From Watersipora subatra (lineage: Eukaryota; Bryozoa; Gymnolaemata; Cheilostomatida; Watersiporidae), in assembly GCF_963576615.1 (NCBI RefSeq), contig NC_088717.1:14700108-14764107 (forward strand): a stretch of 64,000 nucleotides of DNA. The letters are read 5' to 3'. The position numbers and the translations under genes were made by a program. Below are positions 10,991-23,099 of this stretch, piece by piece. The notes under the pieces were generated by a model. The model made no database searches. It saw nothing but the letters and a program-made list of their open reading frames with translations, and was not told the origin of the DNA. Within the stretch, counting starts at the first letter, position 1. Each line of letters begins with the position of its first letter.

Positions 10991-12706
10991 GGTCGTTGAA
11001 CAACAAGAGTTATTGATATTCTATGTCTGCATACGCATGTATATAGTTCTATACCCCTTACTGCATGATATTATCAACTTTGTGCATAATATTTCTGCCA
11101 AACTTGTAAAGGTTGCATCGTTGTTGTAAATAGCTTTTTTAGTTTCACTGAACTAGAGCCAAGTCTTAAAACAGAGATTTAACTATTTCATAATATATTT
11201 TCAGAATAGATTTATTTTTTAAAGTGTCAAATGGATTTATTTCTCACACAATAGTCAGATTTTCTGGCCTTGACTTTAATAATCTCTAGATATTTGTTTT
11301 GCTAACCCTATTTAGCATGCTTCATTGTGTATTTCTCAATCATTTCTTTACCAATACACGAAGTACTGTCTTTGTTTTCTTTGCTATTTTATCTTCCATC
11401 TTATCTCAATACGTGTAAAATTTTCTTTATTTCAGAGAGATTTATGTTGTATTATCATTGCTTATGTAAATATTTTGACACCTTTTTAACAATACTGTAC
11501 CCTTGGAAACACTTACACTCTCTATGACCTGTGCTTGATTTTATAACTCACCTTATACTACAGCTAAAACTGTCTGGGTTTTCAAACATTTAGGCACCAT
11601 TTTGAGTTAGTCACTCTAGAATGTAGAGAATATTTGCAGATATGACAGCTCAGTGTAAATTTTAAAAATTTGCATTTCAATCAGAATTGATTTTAGTGGT
11701 AATTAAATTTTACTAGTTCGTTTTTAGCATTAACTAAAAAAGGTTACTTATCGATCAGCCTTTTTTCTGTATTAAGTATGAATAAAAATGGTAATAATCT
11801 TTACTATAATAAGAGCCGTGCCCATCCTGTCTGAAGCCAATCTAGGAACATTAGGAAAAAATGCATCACACTAGATTCAAACCCGGATATGTGAATGGTA
11901 AATGTTGTATATGATTGAAAATCAATTTTTTCTGGTCAAAAATTCCTTTCATTACCAGTGCAACGCCATGCATTCAGTAGTCTTTAGTATAGTGTGAGCC
12001 GTGCCTGACCAAAGCTATGGTAACAGCGTTTGTACTACAATGTGAGCCGTGCCTGACCAAAGCTATAGTAACAGCGTTTGAAAAAAATGTGTTGCCCGAG
12101 AATCAAACTTGGAATTTCCAGGTAAGCACGCTATCATCTGCCTCACTCAACCACTTTTTCACATCTAAGAATAACTGTGCGCATAGTTATTACACATAAC
12201 GATGTCTGATGGCACACAGGACTGCCAGTGTACTAGTGGTTATAATAATCACATAACTAAAGAATAGTTGATTAGGATAATGTGAGAAATAATATAACAA
12301 CAAACAATACCTGTAAAATGGACGAGTGTATTGCACAAATTATGGTTACAAACAATAACAGTTATTTTGCCAAAAACATAAAAAAGTTATGTCACTAACA
12401 TTATCTTCATTGTCTAATACAACATAAAGGTATACATTTATGCTAGCTCGCTACTGAAAACAATGAAAAAATGGGTTTGCTAGGTGTCTAGCAGTACCAT
12501 GTTTCCCATGGCCAACCAGGTGAGTGAGGTACTTACAGGTACATATCGAGCAGGTGCTACATATGTAATAAGTAGATCCCTGAAAGTACAGCAGGTTTTT
12601 CAGTATACAATCACGTAATTCAGACTGACTCATAGACACAACTAATTAGCTCTGTAAAATGTGGCATACAGGCGGTGATAATAAAAGCATATTAAATAGG
12701 GCAGCC
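10827..12706. other. Kidins220 3' flank and P2X 3' flank
   Basis: Convergent intergenic stretch. The segment 10825-10990 is repeated at 14943-15107 and may be 3' UTR. An AATAAA at about 11782 is a possible Kidins220 polyadenylation signal. SINE-like sequence lies at 11800-12240. No convincing coding sequence otherwise. Confidence 0.5.
12000..12240 (-). repeat. tRNA-derived SINE-like element, family A
   Basis: On the minus strand, GATAGCGTGCTTACC (box A-like) and AAGTTTGATTCTCGG (box B-like) are followed by a body containing GTCAGGCACGGCTCACA. A 52-bp internal repeat (GTGAGCCGTGCCTGACCAAAGC occurs twice, 11995 and 12040) marks a local duplication. Confidence 0.6.
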
Positions 12707-14008
12707 TTATTTGCTATTACCGTTTGGTGGGTGGAGAGCCTCTCTGTCTGAAATTTGATCATTCATGGGACACTCGGTAAAGTTAGTGCTCGATCTCGAA
12801 AAATCTCGTTTCGATGTTTTATTCGGTTCAGCCTCTGTAATATCATGAACGATATGTTGTTTGAAAAAATTCTTTTTTCTATGGAGGTAGACGAGAATGA
12901 TGTCAGAGCAAATGGCAGCCATTCCTAGCAGCGCTATTCCTGAGCCAAGGTTAAGCGTGAAGGTCACAAAATCAAAAGCCCTAGCACTCGCTTCAACCTC
13001 GAGTATGAAAAGTATGCCATAGGCTTTGACCAGGTCGCGCTTTCTTACTCCATTTTCATAATAGTACACTGGATAGCGAAAGTTGTATCCTGACCCCAGC
13101 GAATTACCCTTATACTTGTCGAGTCTGTCAAATGAGTACGTAGGCTTACATTTCTCATCTTCGTAGTCAAAGTTGCAATCCCATTTCAGTTTGATCGAGA
13201 CAACACCGCCTTTAATAGCTAGAGCCTCGTACCATTTATCATCGTAAGATAAACTTGCCTCCTTTTTAGTTTCAGCAAGACTTACGATGTCCGATAGTCG
13301 AAGTATCGGACAATATGGGTGCTGTTCATGGTTATAGATGCACCCTCCAAGATAGTCATATGTAACCGATTCTATAAAATTGCTCCGTGTTCTGTCGTAA
13401 TAAGGGAAATAAACATGGTTCTTGATCATAACGGTCCAGTCTTTAGTATCTCTCAGAGTAGCATATCTACCTGCTGCCGGCAGGTTGTCATTCTCGACGG
13501 GGCACCAGCCAACTATGTTGCACCTTTTGGCTGTCTTATCACACCTTCCTGTGCTTCTTCCGTGACCGGCATGCAGGAGGCTGCCCAAAGGCTCGCAATC
13601 GCTGTCATTATCACACAAAAAATCGTTTTCAAACTCTGGACACTCACCTTGTGTCTGATTATACGTTGTAATAATATTTGTTGTGACAAAGAACGCATTA
13701 TTTTCCTCCGGAGGTACAACAAGGTCCGCGGTATCCCAGAGATGTTCTCCAACGCGTGGATCGTCTGTAGCGTTAGTATAGGCGACTCCCTTAAGCTTGG
13801 TCGTTGTACCGCTGATAGCCCCATGGTCAATGTATTGATAGCCTTTGTGCGCAAAAAATATATAACCAACCACATATGATATTATCGCTAATTGAACGAG
13901 TCGGTTGAGAATTCCGATGCTTTTAGAATGAATATGCACAGTTTTCGGGGTGTCGTACTCAAAGCACGTTGAAGAGACAGCACGACGCAAAACTGTACTA
14001 CACCCCAT
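12707..14008 (-). CDS. P2RX: P2X purinoceptor (ATP-gated cation channel), intronless
   Basis: Single open frame of 433 residues. P2X receptors are trimeric ATP-gated cation channels of the plasma membrane. All hallmarks are present: YDTPK near the N-terminus (18-22, conserved phosphorylation site), TM1 about 31-53, ATP-site lysines in TTTKLKG (K71, K73), the ten ectodomain cysteines (123, 132, 138, 156, 163, 169, 223, 233, 278, 287), the NFR motif (309-311), K328 in KAYGI, a glycine-containing TM2 about 344-375 (NLGSGIALLG), and the membrane-proximal YxxxK trafficking motif (YLHRK, 374-378). Length is normal for the family. The start is the first Met of the frame and fits the short P2X N-tail. 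Vertebrate P2X genes have about a dozen exons, so this uninterrupted copy may be a retrogene that has stayed intact. Subtype cannot be assigned; P2X4-like residues are general. Transcribed toward Kidins220. Confidence 0.96.
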   Translation of the reverse strand: MGCSTVLRRAVSSTCFEYDTPKTVHIHSKSIGILNRLVQLAIISYVVGYIFFAHKGYQYIDHGAISGTTTKLKGVAYTNATDDPRVGEHLWDTADLVVPPEENNAFFVTTNIITTYNQTQGECPEFENDFLCDNDSDCEPLGSLLHAGHGRSTGRCDKTAKRCNIVGWCPVENDNLPAAGRYATLRDTKDWTVMIKNHVYFPYYDRTRSNFIESVTYDYLGGCIYNHEQHPYCPILRLSDIVSLAETKKEASLSYDDKWYEALAIKGGVVSIKLKWDCNFDYEDEKCKPTYSFDRLDKYKGNSLGSGYNFRYPVYYYENGVRKRDLVKAYGILFILEVEASARAFDFVTFTLNLGSGIALLGMAAICSDIILVYLHRKKNFFKQHIVHDITEAEPNKTSKRDFSRSSTNFTECPMNDQISDREALHPPNGNSK

Positions 14009-14340
14009 CGTGCTATATAGAGATCTGATACTCTCCTATTCCTACATTACAACCAGCATAAAAATATTATTAGAGATGCACGTGATCGTGCCTATGTGGC
14101 AAGGTGAAGTGATTTAATTGGCTACAAGTAGATTTCTTTAGCATTCATTGATTAAAATTGATTAGGAATGGCGTTGCATGTGAACGAATCATAATTTAAG
14201 TTGTAGTGATCTCCCTGAGGCCCAGTTGGCTAACAGCATTGGATATAAGAAATCTGAGCAGAATATCGGAAAGTATGATTATTTAATGCATGTATATATT
14301 ATATAAAAACTGTTTCCTCAACCCCCTTGAAATAAGTGGG
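14009..14340. other. P2X 5' flank
   Basis: Upstream of P2X. A TATATAG lies only about 10 nt before the ATG, too close for a TATA box unless the real start is downstream. No other promoter element recognised. Confidence 0.4.
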
Positions 14341-14354
14341 TGGTAATGTCTACC

Positions 14355-14835
14355 TAAGCTTGGGTCTCCTACCAGAGACCGGGGTATTGAGCACAGGATA
14401 AATAATGCAGCTGGTAGGGTGTCTGCGAGGTGACCATGAGATCCCAGGTTTGATGCCCACCCACAGCGGTTTTTTTGGCAGGGACCAGACAAGATTCTTT
14501 GCTTGCATAATGACTACAATCTCCATGATGGGTGCAAAAACTGATTCAGATGTTGCTCGGCTAAACAAGGTTCACTCTGTTCGCTGGGAGGTTCACAATG
14601 TTCACGGAAGTTCGCTCAGGTCTCCTACCAGAGACCAGGGTATTGAGCACAGGATAAATATTGCAGTCGGTAGGGTGTCTGCGAGGTGGCCATGAGATCC
14701 CAGGTTTGATCCCCCACCCACAACGTTTTTTGGCAGGGACCAGACAAGAATCTTTGCTTGCATAATGACTACAATCTCCATGATGGGTGCAAAAACTGAT
14801 TCAGATTTTGCTCGGCTAAACAAGGTTCACTCTGG
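14355..14835 (+). repeat. Tandemly duplicated tRNA-like SINE, family C
   Basis: Two copies about 256 bp apart share GTCTCCTACCAGAGACC, GGTATTGAGCACAGGATAAA, a box A-like GGTAGGGTGTCTGCGAGGTG, a box B-like CAGGTTTGATCCCC and a shared tail with ACTACAATCTCCATGATGGG. Box spacing is tRNA-like but no cloverleaf forms. Confidence 0.75.
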
Positions 14836-14942
14836 CTGAACCAGGACAAAGCGGGTAGCCCAATAGTGAGAAATAGGCTACTGGTTCAAAATGTATGAAA
14901 TGGACTCATACGGATATAAAATATTCTTCCTTCTGGATATCT

Positions 14943-15107
14943 TTAACATACCGCACACTGTGCTAGCCTTGGTTCTCTTGAAATATATTGATTCATGGTT
15001 GATACCGGTATCAGTAACAACCTCTATTATCATGAACCAACAAGAGTTTTCGGATGTGCAACTATATCCATTTTGTCTAAACCAATAAAATGCAATCAAG
15101 TGTCCCT
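14943..15107 (+). repeat. Second copy of the Kidins220 3'-flank segment
   Basis: Similar to 10825-10990 and carrying an AATAAA (about 15086) absent from the first copy. No coding similarity precedes it, so only the flank-like part is shared. Confidence 0.75.
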
Positions 15108-15239
15108 ATTCACTTCTAGATTAACACTTATATACATACTTCAAATTACATCCTCATCTATTTAACACGCAAAAGCTATTCGTGAGAAATATATATAAGC
15201 TCTGCAAAATATATATTATATATATCAGAGCAGTCGTTG

Positions 15240-15505
15240 CCTGCATATACAAAGAGCAGCTGTTGCCTAATGGTCAAGAATGCCTGACATGTAAACCACA
15301 GGTCAGGGTTCGATTCTCAAATAAGGTCGCTGGTGGTAACAAGAATGTCATCCAATCCTAAATTACCCTCTGCAACTGGGCATATCTCGAGTGACCGAGG
15401 ATTCTCTGCCACTAGACTCAGACATGTCCAGCCAAGATAACAGAGACATTGTTTGTACAGCAATGGTGCTTTAAAACACACACAGCCTCTTCTTGCATAA
15501 GCAGG
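15240..15505 (+). repeat. tRNA-derived SINE, family B
   Basis: Box A-like CCTAATGGTCAAGAATGCCTGA and box B-like CAGGGTTCGATTCTCAA are followed by a body shared with 25165-25430: GGTCGCTGGTGGTAACAAGA, an AACTGGGCAT block, and CACTAGACTCAGACATGTCC. A truncated body-only copy follows at 15530-15645. Confidence 0.75.
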
Positions 15506-15711
15506 CATACTAACTACCAACTACTATTGTTCTCCGCAACTGGGCATGTCTCCAGTCGTTGAGGTTCCCTTACCACTGAACTCAGACATGTCCAGCCAAG
15601 TTCATGTTTGTCCAACATGGCTCTTTAAAACATGCTTATAGAATAGATGATGATGCATGAAAATAGTGCAAAAAGAATATATTCCATAATAAGCAACATA
15701 TTTATATCATT

Positions 15712-16228
15712 GTATCAATATAAACAATGTATAACAATATAAACAACGTATAACAATATAAACAATGTATAACGATATAAACAATGTATAACGATATAAA
15801 CAATGTATAACAATATAAACAATGTATAGCAATATAGACGATGTATAACAATATAAACAACGTATAACAATATAAACAACGTATAACAATATAAACAATG
15901 TATAACGATATAAACAATGTATAACGATATAAACAATGTATAACAATATAAACAATGTATAACAATATAAACAATGTATAACGATATAAACAATGTATAG
16001 CAATATAAACAATGTATAACAATATAAACGATGTATAACAATATAAACGATGTATAACAATATAAACGATGCATAACAATATAAACAACGTATAACAATA
16101 AAAACAACGTATAACAATATTAACAACGTATAACAATGTATAACAATATAAACAGTGTATAACAATATAAACAATGTATAACAATATAAACAATGTATAA
16201 CAATATAAACATTTTTATAACAATATAA
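15712..16228. repeat. 19-bp minisatellite, about 27 copies
   Basis: Tandem ATAAACAATGTATAACAAT units with A/G transitions (CAATG/CAACG, AACAAT/AACGAT). Because 19 is not a multiple of 3 and the unit has no minus-strand stop in any frame, all three minus frames stay open as hydrophobic pseudo-ORFs of 130-163 codons. They are not genes. Confidence 0.95.
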
Positions 16229-19200
16229 ATAGAAGCACTTTCAATAAAAAGCTCATAGATATGCTGCTAGTATATAAAATCTGGAGAAGAGTTATTTTTA
16301 ATCCCATCGACTGCTTTGGAGTTAATCATTCACCACTTGTTATCTTTTGAAACATTCATATTTAAACACAACATTTTTGATTTTGACAAATAAAACTTTG
16401 AAGGAAACTATAGCATTGCACATGCAATAAATGTTAAAATATAAAAAAACTTAATTTCGCTACACAAATGGAGTCAACGTTGAGTGATAAATATATTAAT
16501 AGCAGTCAGGTGGAGTTTAAAAAGAAGCATTATTGTAACCTGTTCCTCACGTCAGCATTTCCTGATAAAAGTAGGTCACAGGTTTCAAACTGTTTGCAAG
16601 AATGATTTATCAAGGCAACTGAAAAATTCATTGCATATACTCGTAAATTTTAAACCTTTTAAAAATTTCAAAGCTAGTTTTAATAGTTTTTAAAATTTGA
16701 AAATAGTCGAAATGATTGTCATAGCTGAACTGCAAAGCAACAGAGGGAAGAAAGATTTAGACTATAAATACTCCACATGAAAAACTGATGCTCATGAACA
16801 TGTTTGGCTTTTTAAAGCTGAAGATTGTTTAATTTGAATTATAATTGTTTGCTCAAAGTTTTCTATATACGAACAGCTATGTTAGACATACAATATGCAC
16901 ATCTGAGATAGATATTTTACACATGTGAACCTTAAAAACATGTATATAAGTCAGTCAATAAGTCCTGATTTCTGTCTTTTTATTTTTGTTTTTGGCATGT
17001 AATTAAATCATCATTTTGTTGGTGATTACTAAGGCCGATTAAAAGTTATATATATACATACATTGTATAGAGAATGTTTAAATAATGGTATATAAATCAC
17101 GTTACTGTATATTTCAATTTTAATATACAGACTGCAGGGTTCAAATTTCCAATACTACGCAGTTTTAACCAAAACTTAATTTACAACGATGAACAATTGT
17201 ATTTACTTTGTTTGACTATTATGGCTCTAGTTTTGGTATCCTGACAAACCATAGCAGGTACCTTGTTTATTTGCAGAACAGCTCATCTATCAGCTGCCCA
17301 CATTATCTTGACTAAATGTCATGATTAATTAGGGTGAAGAGTTCATGTGCTTGACTGACGGCTCATAACCACCCTTCTTGAGGTACATGAATAGTTGCAC
17401 TATCCACTAAAGTTACCTCTTTAGCACTGTTCAACTGAAAAAAGCAACCAACAATATTTTTAAAGCAGATGTTACCTCTTTGTTCAAAAAAATAAGGGCA
17501 TTTAACAAGATTTGCATTACGTTATTGGGCAAACGCGAACCTGGTCAGCTGATTGCCAGATATTCCATTTTTTCATAAAGTTTTAAAATTATCTGTATTC
17601 AGGCTAACGCGATACAAATATTTAATGCAAGCGTACAATATACCATAAATGTGGCTCTATGAAAGCAAACTCAACAATAGATGTAACCATTTTGTAAGAA
17701 ATGTAGGCTATGGAATATTTCCAAATCTGATGCATTCATAACTAATCTCTTGCCTCTCTAGTGATATTCTTGGGATCAACCTCCTAGAGAATTCTTATGC
17801 TCTGTAGCTTTTCAGACCAAATAGATAGATATGTCTAGCAAGTGATTAAACCTTTGGAGCTGTTCTACTGCGATGGACAACTTGTTTATCTAATGACCAT
17901 CTATATAATTGCTAGTAATTAATTTATATAGAGTTGTTAAGAGTTTTGTAAAGTTTAAACATAATGACTTATTAGGTTGTTATGGCTGATAGAGACGATA
18001 ACGGCAAAGCTTCTGTTTACTGCAAAGCTGGTTAATTAGCAATTAAACCATCGTTTGATATACAAACCTCGATCAGCTGCGTATACAAGCTGCGTGCAGT
18101 GTCAGCTTACGGTATCTGATTGACAGCCTCTGTTTTTTTCTGGTTGAACAATAATTTAAAAAAACTTCAGATGAATTGCTATCAAAACATATTTCGGATT
18201 CTACAAAAAAGCTGAAACAATTTGCGTTGGTCATTGCAATGACAAGAGGAGAAAAGCTGGAAGAAGAGCAAGCATGGTTGGCATCTTTATTATTATTGTT
18301 GTAGATTTTGTTGTGAAAGTAGCCTGAAGGTTACTAAGTTACTAGCTTAAGTTACTGAAATTTGTTAGGTTAAGAAACTTAGACAATGACAACTACATTA
18401 CTTGCCGCAGTTTATAAGCTGTTTTAAATCTTTAGCAAATGTGTAGCATAAGTAGAAAATGTTTTTCAACAATCTGTTTTAGCTCTGCCTCAAGCTTTTA
18501 AATATTTGAATTATGCATTGGCCAGACATACACAGAAATAAACCAACACCTTCATTTAAAAGTTAAAATGGTAAATGTTGTGTATGTTGATTGAAAATGA
18601 ACTTTCTATGGGAAAAAATTTTTTATTACTTGCGCAACGCCGGGCACTCATCTAGCATTAACGCTATATACCCGGTAAGAATTTTGATTTATAAACTCAC
18701 AACACTTTATATTATTTAAAAAAATATAAAATTCATTCTATATGAACCAAAAGTGTACGATGAATACAATGAGGCCACAGCTGAGTGGTACTCTATGTTA
18801 ACACTAACATGTTCATGAATTCATTTGGGCGGCGTGACAGGAAGTTTAATAGCTGAAAACATTCTGTTAGATTTCCCATGACATTTCTCTATCAGATGCT
18901 TCCGGTGCATTCAATAACTGTGAAACAAGTCTTATTGTCACATCTTCCGGTGAAGACACTTAGCTTAGCTAATCGCGTCACTTGAACTATTCATCGAGCA
19001 GACAGGATCTATTTATAGCTTTAAAGTTTCCTTGACACACTGACTTGACGCACTGACTTGCAATAGAGCTCATTCTATGGATACTTTCTGGTTCGGATGT
19101 CTACAAAAACTATTCAGTTAGCATTTCTATTGATTTATTTTATCATAGACACAGTTTATCATAGACACGGTACTGTTTAAAACTGTGCTGAGCAAAGCAG

Positions 19201-19380
19201 TGGCGATTGACAATATATTTTCTAATAAAAAATGAGCCAAAAAACAACCTTTTTAACAGAATAATCATACATAGTGAGTGCAAAAATGCTTTAGTTGTTG
19301 TTTTTACTAGTACTTACAATGATACTAATAGTAAATTACTTGTTCAGCTAACTTGAAGATTCTGGTAGGTTTTATCAGAA
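16229..19380. other. Intergenic, AT-rich, no gene recognised
   Basis: No homologous coding sequence found on either strand. A tail fragment of family A repeats lies at 18560-18665 (GTAAATGTTGTGTATG, then CGCAACGCCGGGCACTCATC), related to 11900-11960 and, reversed, 56965-57060. Confidence 0.6.
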
Positions 19381-19381
19381 A

Positions 19382-19790
19382 GCATCGGTATTTTTCTATC
19401 AATTACGATTATTTTTTATGTTTGAGATGATCTGACTGCCAAGATGTTTCAAGATTAACATCAACCAAGCTTGATCATGGTTAAAATGCTCAGATCAAGC
19501 GAACCTGCGAATATGACGTTTATTGTCGCAAATAGACCGACAGAATAGAGGCGACTGCCGCTTGAACACAATAGCCGACATCAGCTACAACAACAATAAC
19601 AACTGGTGATGTAACTTTTCACGTATTTACCTTCTGATTGTTTTAATTGAGATCAAGTGTTGTTGATTTTATTCTTGAAACATCCTGGCAGTCAGATCAC
19701 CTCAAACATCAAAAACAGTTGAAAATGATAAAAAATACTGATACCTTCTGATAAATCTACTAAAATTTTGTGCAAGTACTCATATTGTTC
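19382..19790. repeat. MITE-like element with about 110-bp inverted arms
   Basis: Left arm 19382-19497 and right arm about 19640-19790 are imperfect reverse complements (left ATGATCTGACTGCCAAGATG, right CATCCTGGCAGTCAGATCAC). The central 140 bp is unique. Single arms recur at 1025-1200 and 35825-36010. Confidence 0.75.
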
Positions 19791-21440
19791 TAGGCTTTGC
19801 TTCATTTTTGTATTTATGGTATGACTATAGAATAAATGTCAATAGCCAATATAAAAATGTCATATAAAATTTGTGTCACCAGGTTGATGAGATGAACAAG
19901 GTCAATCCGTTATTGAAATAGGTATAAATATATTTACATACAGTGCATCAGCAAAATATTAAGTAACCCGATTAAATAACCTCTGAAATAGGATTGATTT
20001 TTACCAAAGTTATGGCAAATAAAATTCCTGTATGGACACGCCTACTCCATATCGATTGCGCAATCATGATGAGTCATGCATTGGTCATGTACAGAGCATA
20101 TTCAAAGTAGCTACAGTAAAACATGCTATAAGTCCACAAACACCCCAAAATGTAAGCCACACATAATAAAATAACCAGGAACAAAAGCAAAGGTAAATAT
20201 TAATAAAGCGGCAAACACATCTGTATGTACCAGACATGTACAGCTAAGACCAGAATTTGTGATCGTTTTATAGCAGCTGGCAAAAGGTTAAATTACACCA
20301 ACAAAGTTTTGTGACCAATCTTTTCAGAGGCGAGTCAGTATAATAAGTTGTACAAGAAGCCAAAGAAATGAGCTCATCCATTTTGTTACAAGAGCAGAAA
20401 ACTCTAGATACAAAGGTTGTTCAGTGGTTATTAATAAAAAACATCTTGCTACTAATCAACACAATGAACCATCCGTAAAGTTGCTACTATTAAAAAGTCC
20501 AAGATATTATTGTCTGAATATGTTTCATCAATTAGTTGAAAAGAAAGAAACTGTTTTTTTAAATTTTACTCACATTGCCAATATCATCTTGCCAACTGCA
20601 AAGAATTTTTTACATATGTATAGCTTTATTCATTTAATTATTGAATGGTTTAAGGACAGTTTGATACTGCGTTGTTCTGTATGGTTTATTGCATTGTAAT
20701 CTTTTGCAGAAACATCAGTAGCTACGAGTCATAGCATTACATAAATTTTAGCAGTTATCTCCTCATGTATAAGTTGAATTATCAATAAAGTCATAATTAC
20801 GCAGACAAATATGCATTGCGTTTACATGCAGTCAATGTACAGTAGTTTACACTTAACTGAAATTTGATTCATTAAGAACTTTGTTTGTTGGTCTTTGAAA
20901 AATAAAGTAACTTTTTTTAATTAGTGATTTAATCTAGGTAAACAGTTAAAAGTAATTTATCCTATAGCATTCTTTTTATTAATAAACTGTTATTTGATTA
21001 TTATTATCATTAGAAAGATCTCTCAGTTTTTGCTGGTACTTGCTTTGGCATCCTTGAAGGGTGACTAAATTTAGATAAGCTTTGCCTTCCCTGTTATGTT
21101 TGCCCATCCCAGCCCATCCCATCCCAGTGCAGCGAGTATAGTAGTTTACTTTGTTTTTGCTCAGCTGCTCAGTTATGTCTGGTTGATATGAGACATTCCT
21201 ATTTATTCACTCAGCTAACAGAGAGCCTTTACTGCTCCAATCATTATCGGTATCATCATTGCCCAAGCTTTGCACACTCAGTTTACTCATACTGCTAGCA
21301 ATAAGCCTGGTGATTTGAGCATTTTGCATTCTTAATCAGATAGCCAGCAGATGGGTGTTTAAGAGGATGGTTTTCAGTAACTAGAAACAGAGCATATGAG
21401 TGTAAAGTTTTAATAAAATTGGCCAGCAAATGTGGAAACA
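19791..21440. other. Intergenic, no gene recognised
   Basis: AT-rich. The segment 19855-20290 has a relative at 39535-39900 and 40145-40215 (shared CACCAGGTTGATGAGATGAA / CACTAGGTTGAGAAGATGAA and CAGAGCATATTCA), so it is another dispersed repeat. No coding evidence. Confidence 0.6.
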
Positions 21441-21465
21441 CATCGCATCTATGTGAAGTAACAGA

Positions 21466-21549
21466 CACACCCACACACGCACATCACACACATCACACCA
21501 CACACACACCAGCCACACCACGCACCATGCACCACACACACGTAAACAC
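21466..21549. repeat. CA-rich microsatellite
   Basis: Irregular CA/CACA tract with interspersed CAT and CAC units. Confidence 0.9.
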
Positions 21550-21616
21550 ATGCACAAAAAATGACAGTGTGAGGTTTATTAATATATATAACAATACTTT
21601 TTTACAATGTTCACCT

Positions 21617-21912
21617 TAAAGGTTGACTTGCGACAAAATTCACATTACAGTTAGTTGGTATTAAGAGGTTCTCCATGTCTTACTCTGTTGTATTGTAGGT
21701 GCAAAATATGTTTTAAATGTGATTACAAGCTCTTAAAAGCTCAAAAATGAACAATTAATTACAACCTTCACAAAAACGCCGTAGTTTGGAATCCCTCTCC
21801 AAAAGGGCTCAAATAGGACAGAGTTGAAATGGATGTGCTCCTGTTTACACTTTCATGCAACCTTTTGATACCAAATAACTATAATGAGAATTTTGTTGCA
21901 AGTCAACCTTTA
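21617..21912. repeat. MITE copy 1 with TTAA-type ends (internally deleted)
   Basis: Starts TTAAAGGTTGACTTGCGAC and ends GTTGCAAGTCAACCTTTAA. The ends are inverted repeats flanked by TTAA, as expected for piggyBac-type targets. Longer copies at 55715-56552 and 59354-60246 share both ends. Confidence 0.8.
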
Positions 21913-21919
21913 AATAAAT

Positions 21920-23040
21920 AACCCCCATAATAAATAATAATGCTCTTAATAAAAGTGTTCCTTTTATTAAGAGTATTTGAGAAAGGGTTCAAATGAGGCA
22001 TCTAAATTTTAATGCTGTACCCATCACGCCTGTAGTAGAAACACAGTAGATTTGTCTTGACTAAGGCACAATTGGGTAAAAATAGGCACAGATATAGCAA
22101 TGCAGAACTGTAACACTTTAATGTTGTAGCACTGCATCACTGGTTATTTATTTTTCAGGCTCATAAGTAAAGTCATTCTTTTCGCTATCAACTCTGTTCT
22201 ATTGAGAGTTGTGCACCCATGGGCTCCTTCTAGTATATTCAATAGCAGTTGTTTGAAATGGAATGCTTGCGCTCTATGGATTGTAAAAACAATTGGTTGT
22301 ACGTATGTATAACTGTGTATTAGTAATCATTAACAAGTTGGTGTTTTTCATTACATGTTAGAAGAAAAAAATAAAATAGAGTCAGAAATCAAAAATTGTG
22401 GAGTGAGTTGAACAAAAGCGTTTTAAAAGTGGTTAATCTAATATTATTGCAGAGAAGTCCGGATAGTGAATAGGAATGCCATATCTGTACTTAAGCAAAA
22501 ATAACAATTATTTGCATGCATTGAGCCAATAAAAAATATGTTAACAACCCATCCTGATTGTAGTTTTGCTTTCCAAAATTTTTAATTTTTTATAGCAATT
22601 TATTGTTAGCGGTGACCAGTCGTGCTAGACGCTTACAGCTACAAATTTTTACAAATTTTAGATCTATGGACTTTGGGTGATTGTTATTGAACAATAGTAC
22701 TACTAAAAGTGATTATTCATATTTTATCAGTAATAATAATAAAGCCGTAAGCTGTAATAATATTGATAAATCGTCCAACTTGGACACGCTCACTGTCTTT
22801 TTGAGAATGATCGAAAAAGTGTTCATTCTCATTCTCCAACGTATTTGTGGTATTTTTCATTTCATTAGCTGATGTAAAATTGTATGGTGATTAATTTGGT
22901 ATCAAAATATTTTTTATAGACCGTGTGGTTCAAAAGTATGACGATTTATACGTGCCTCTGACAAATATTAACTTTTATCGAATACGTAATTATGTCCCAG
23001 TAAATAAATTGATTTGGCAGCGAAAGAGTTAATTATACAC
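21920..23040. other. Intergenic, no gene recognised
   Basis: Short chance frames only. A tRNA-SINE tail-like piece (GCTCATGACAGTCTCTCACG) is at 23049-23070, related to 40110-40140. Confidence 0.5.
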
Positions 23041-23099
23041 ATACTGATTGCTCATGACAGTCTCTCACGGTGCACGGTGCTGGCGATATACTTGTGGTA

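Noticed and set aside
13319-13879. 186-codon plus-strand frame
   Set aside because: Antisense shadow of the P2X gene.
13990-14030. TATATAG just upstream of the P2X ATG as a promoter
   Set aside because: Only about 10 nt before the start codon, too close for a TATA box.
15702-16193. Three overlapping long hydrophobic minus-strand frames
   Set aside because: They are translations of a 19-bp minisatellite in all three frames; the 19-residue periodicity is a repeat artefact.
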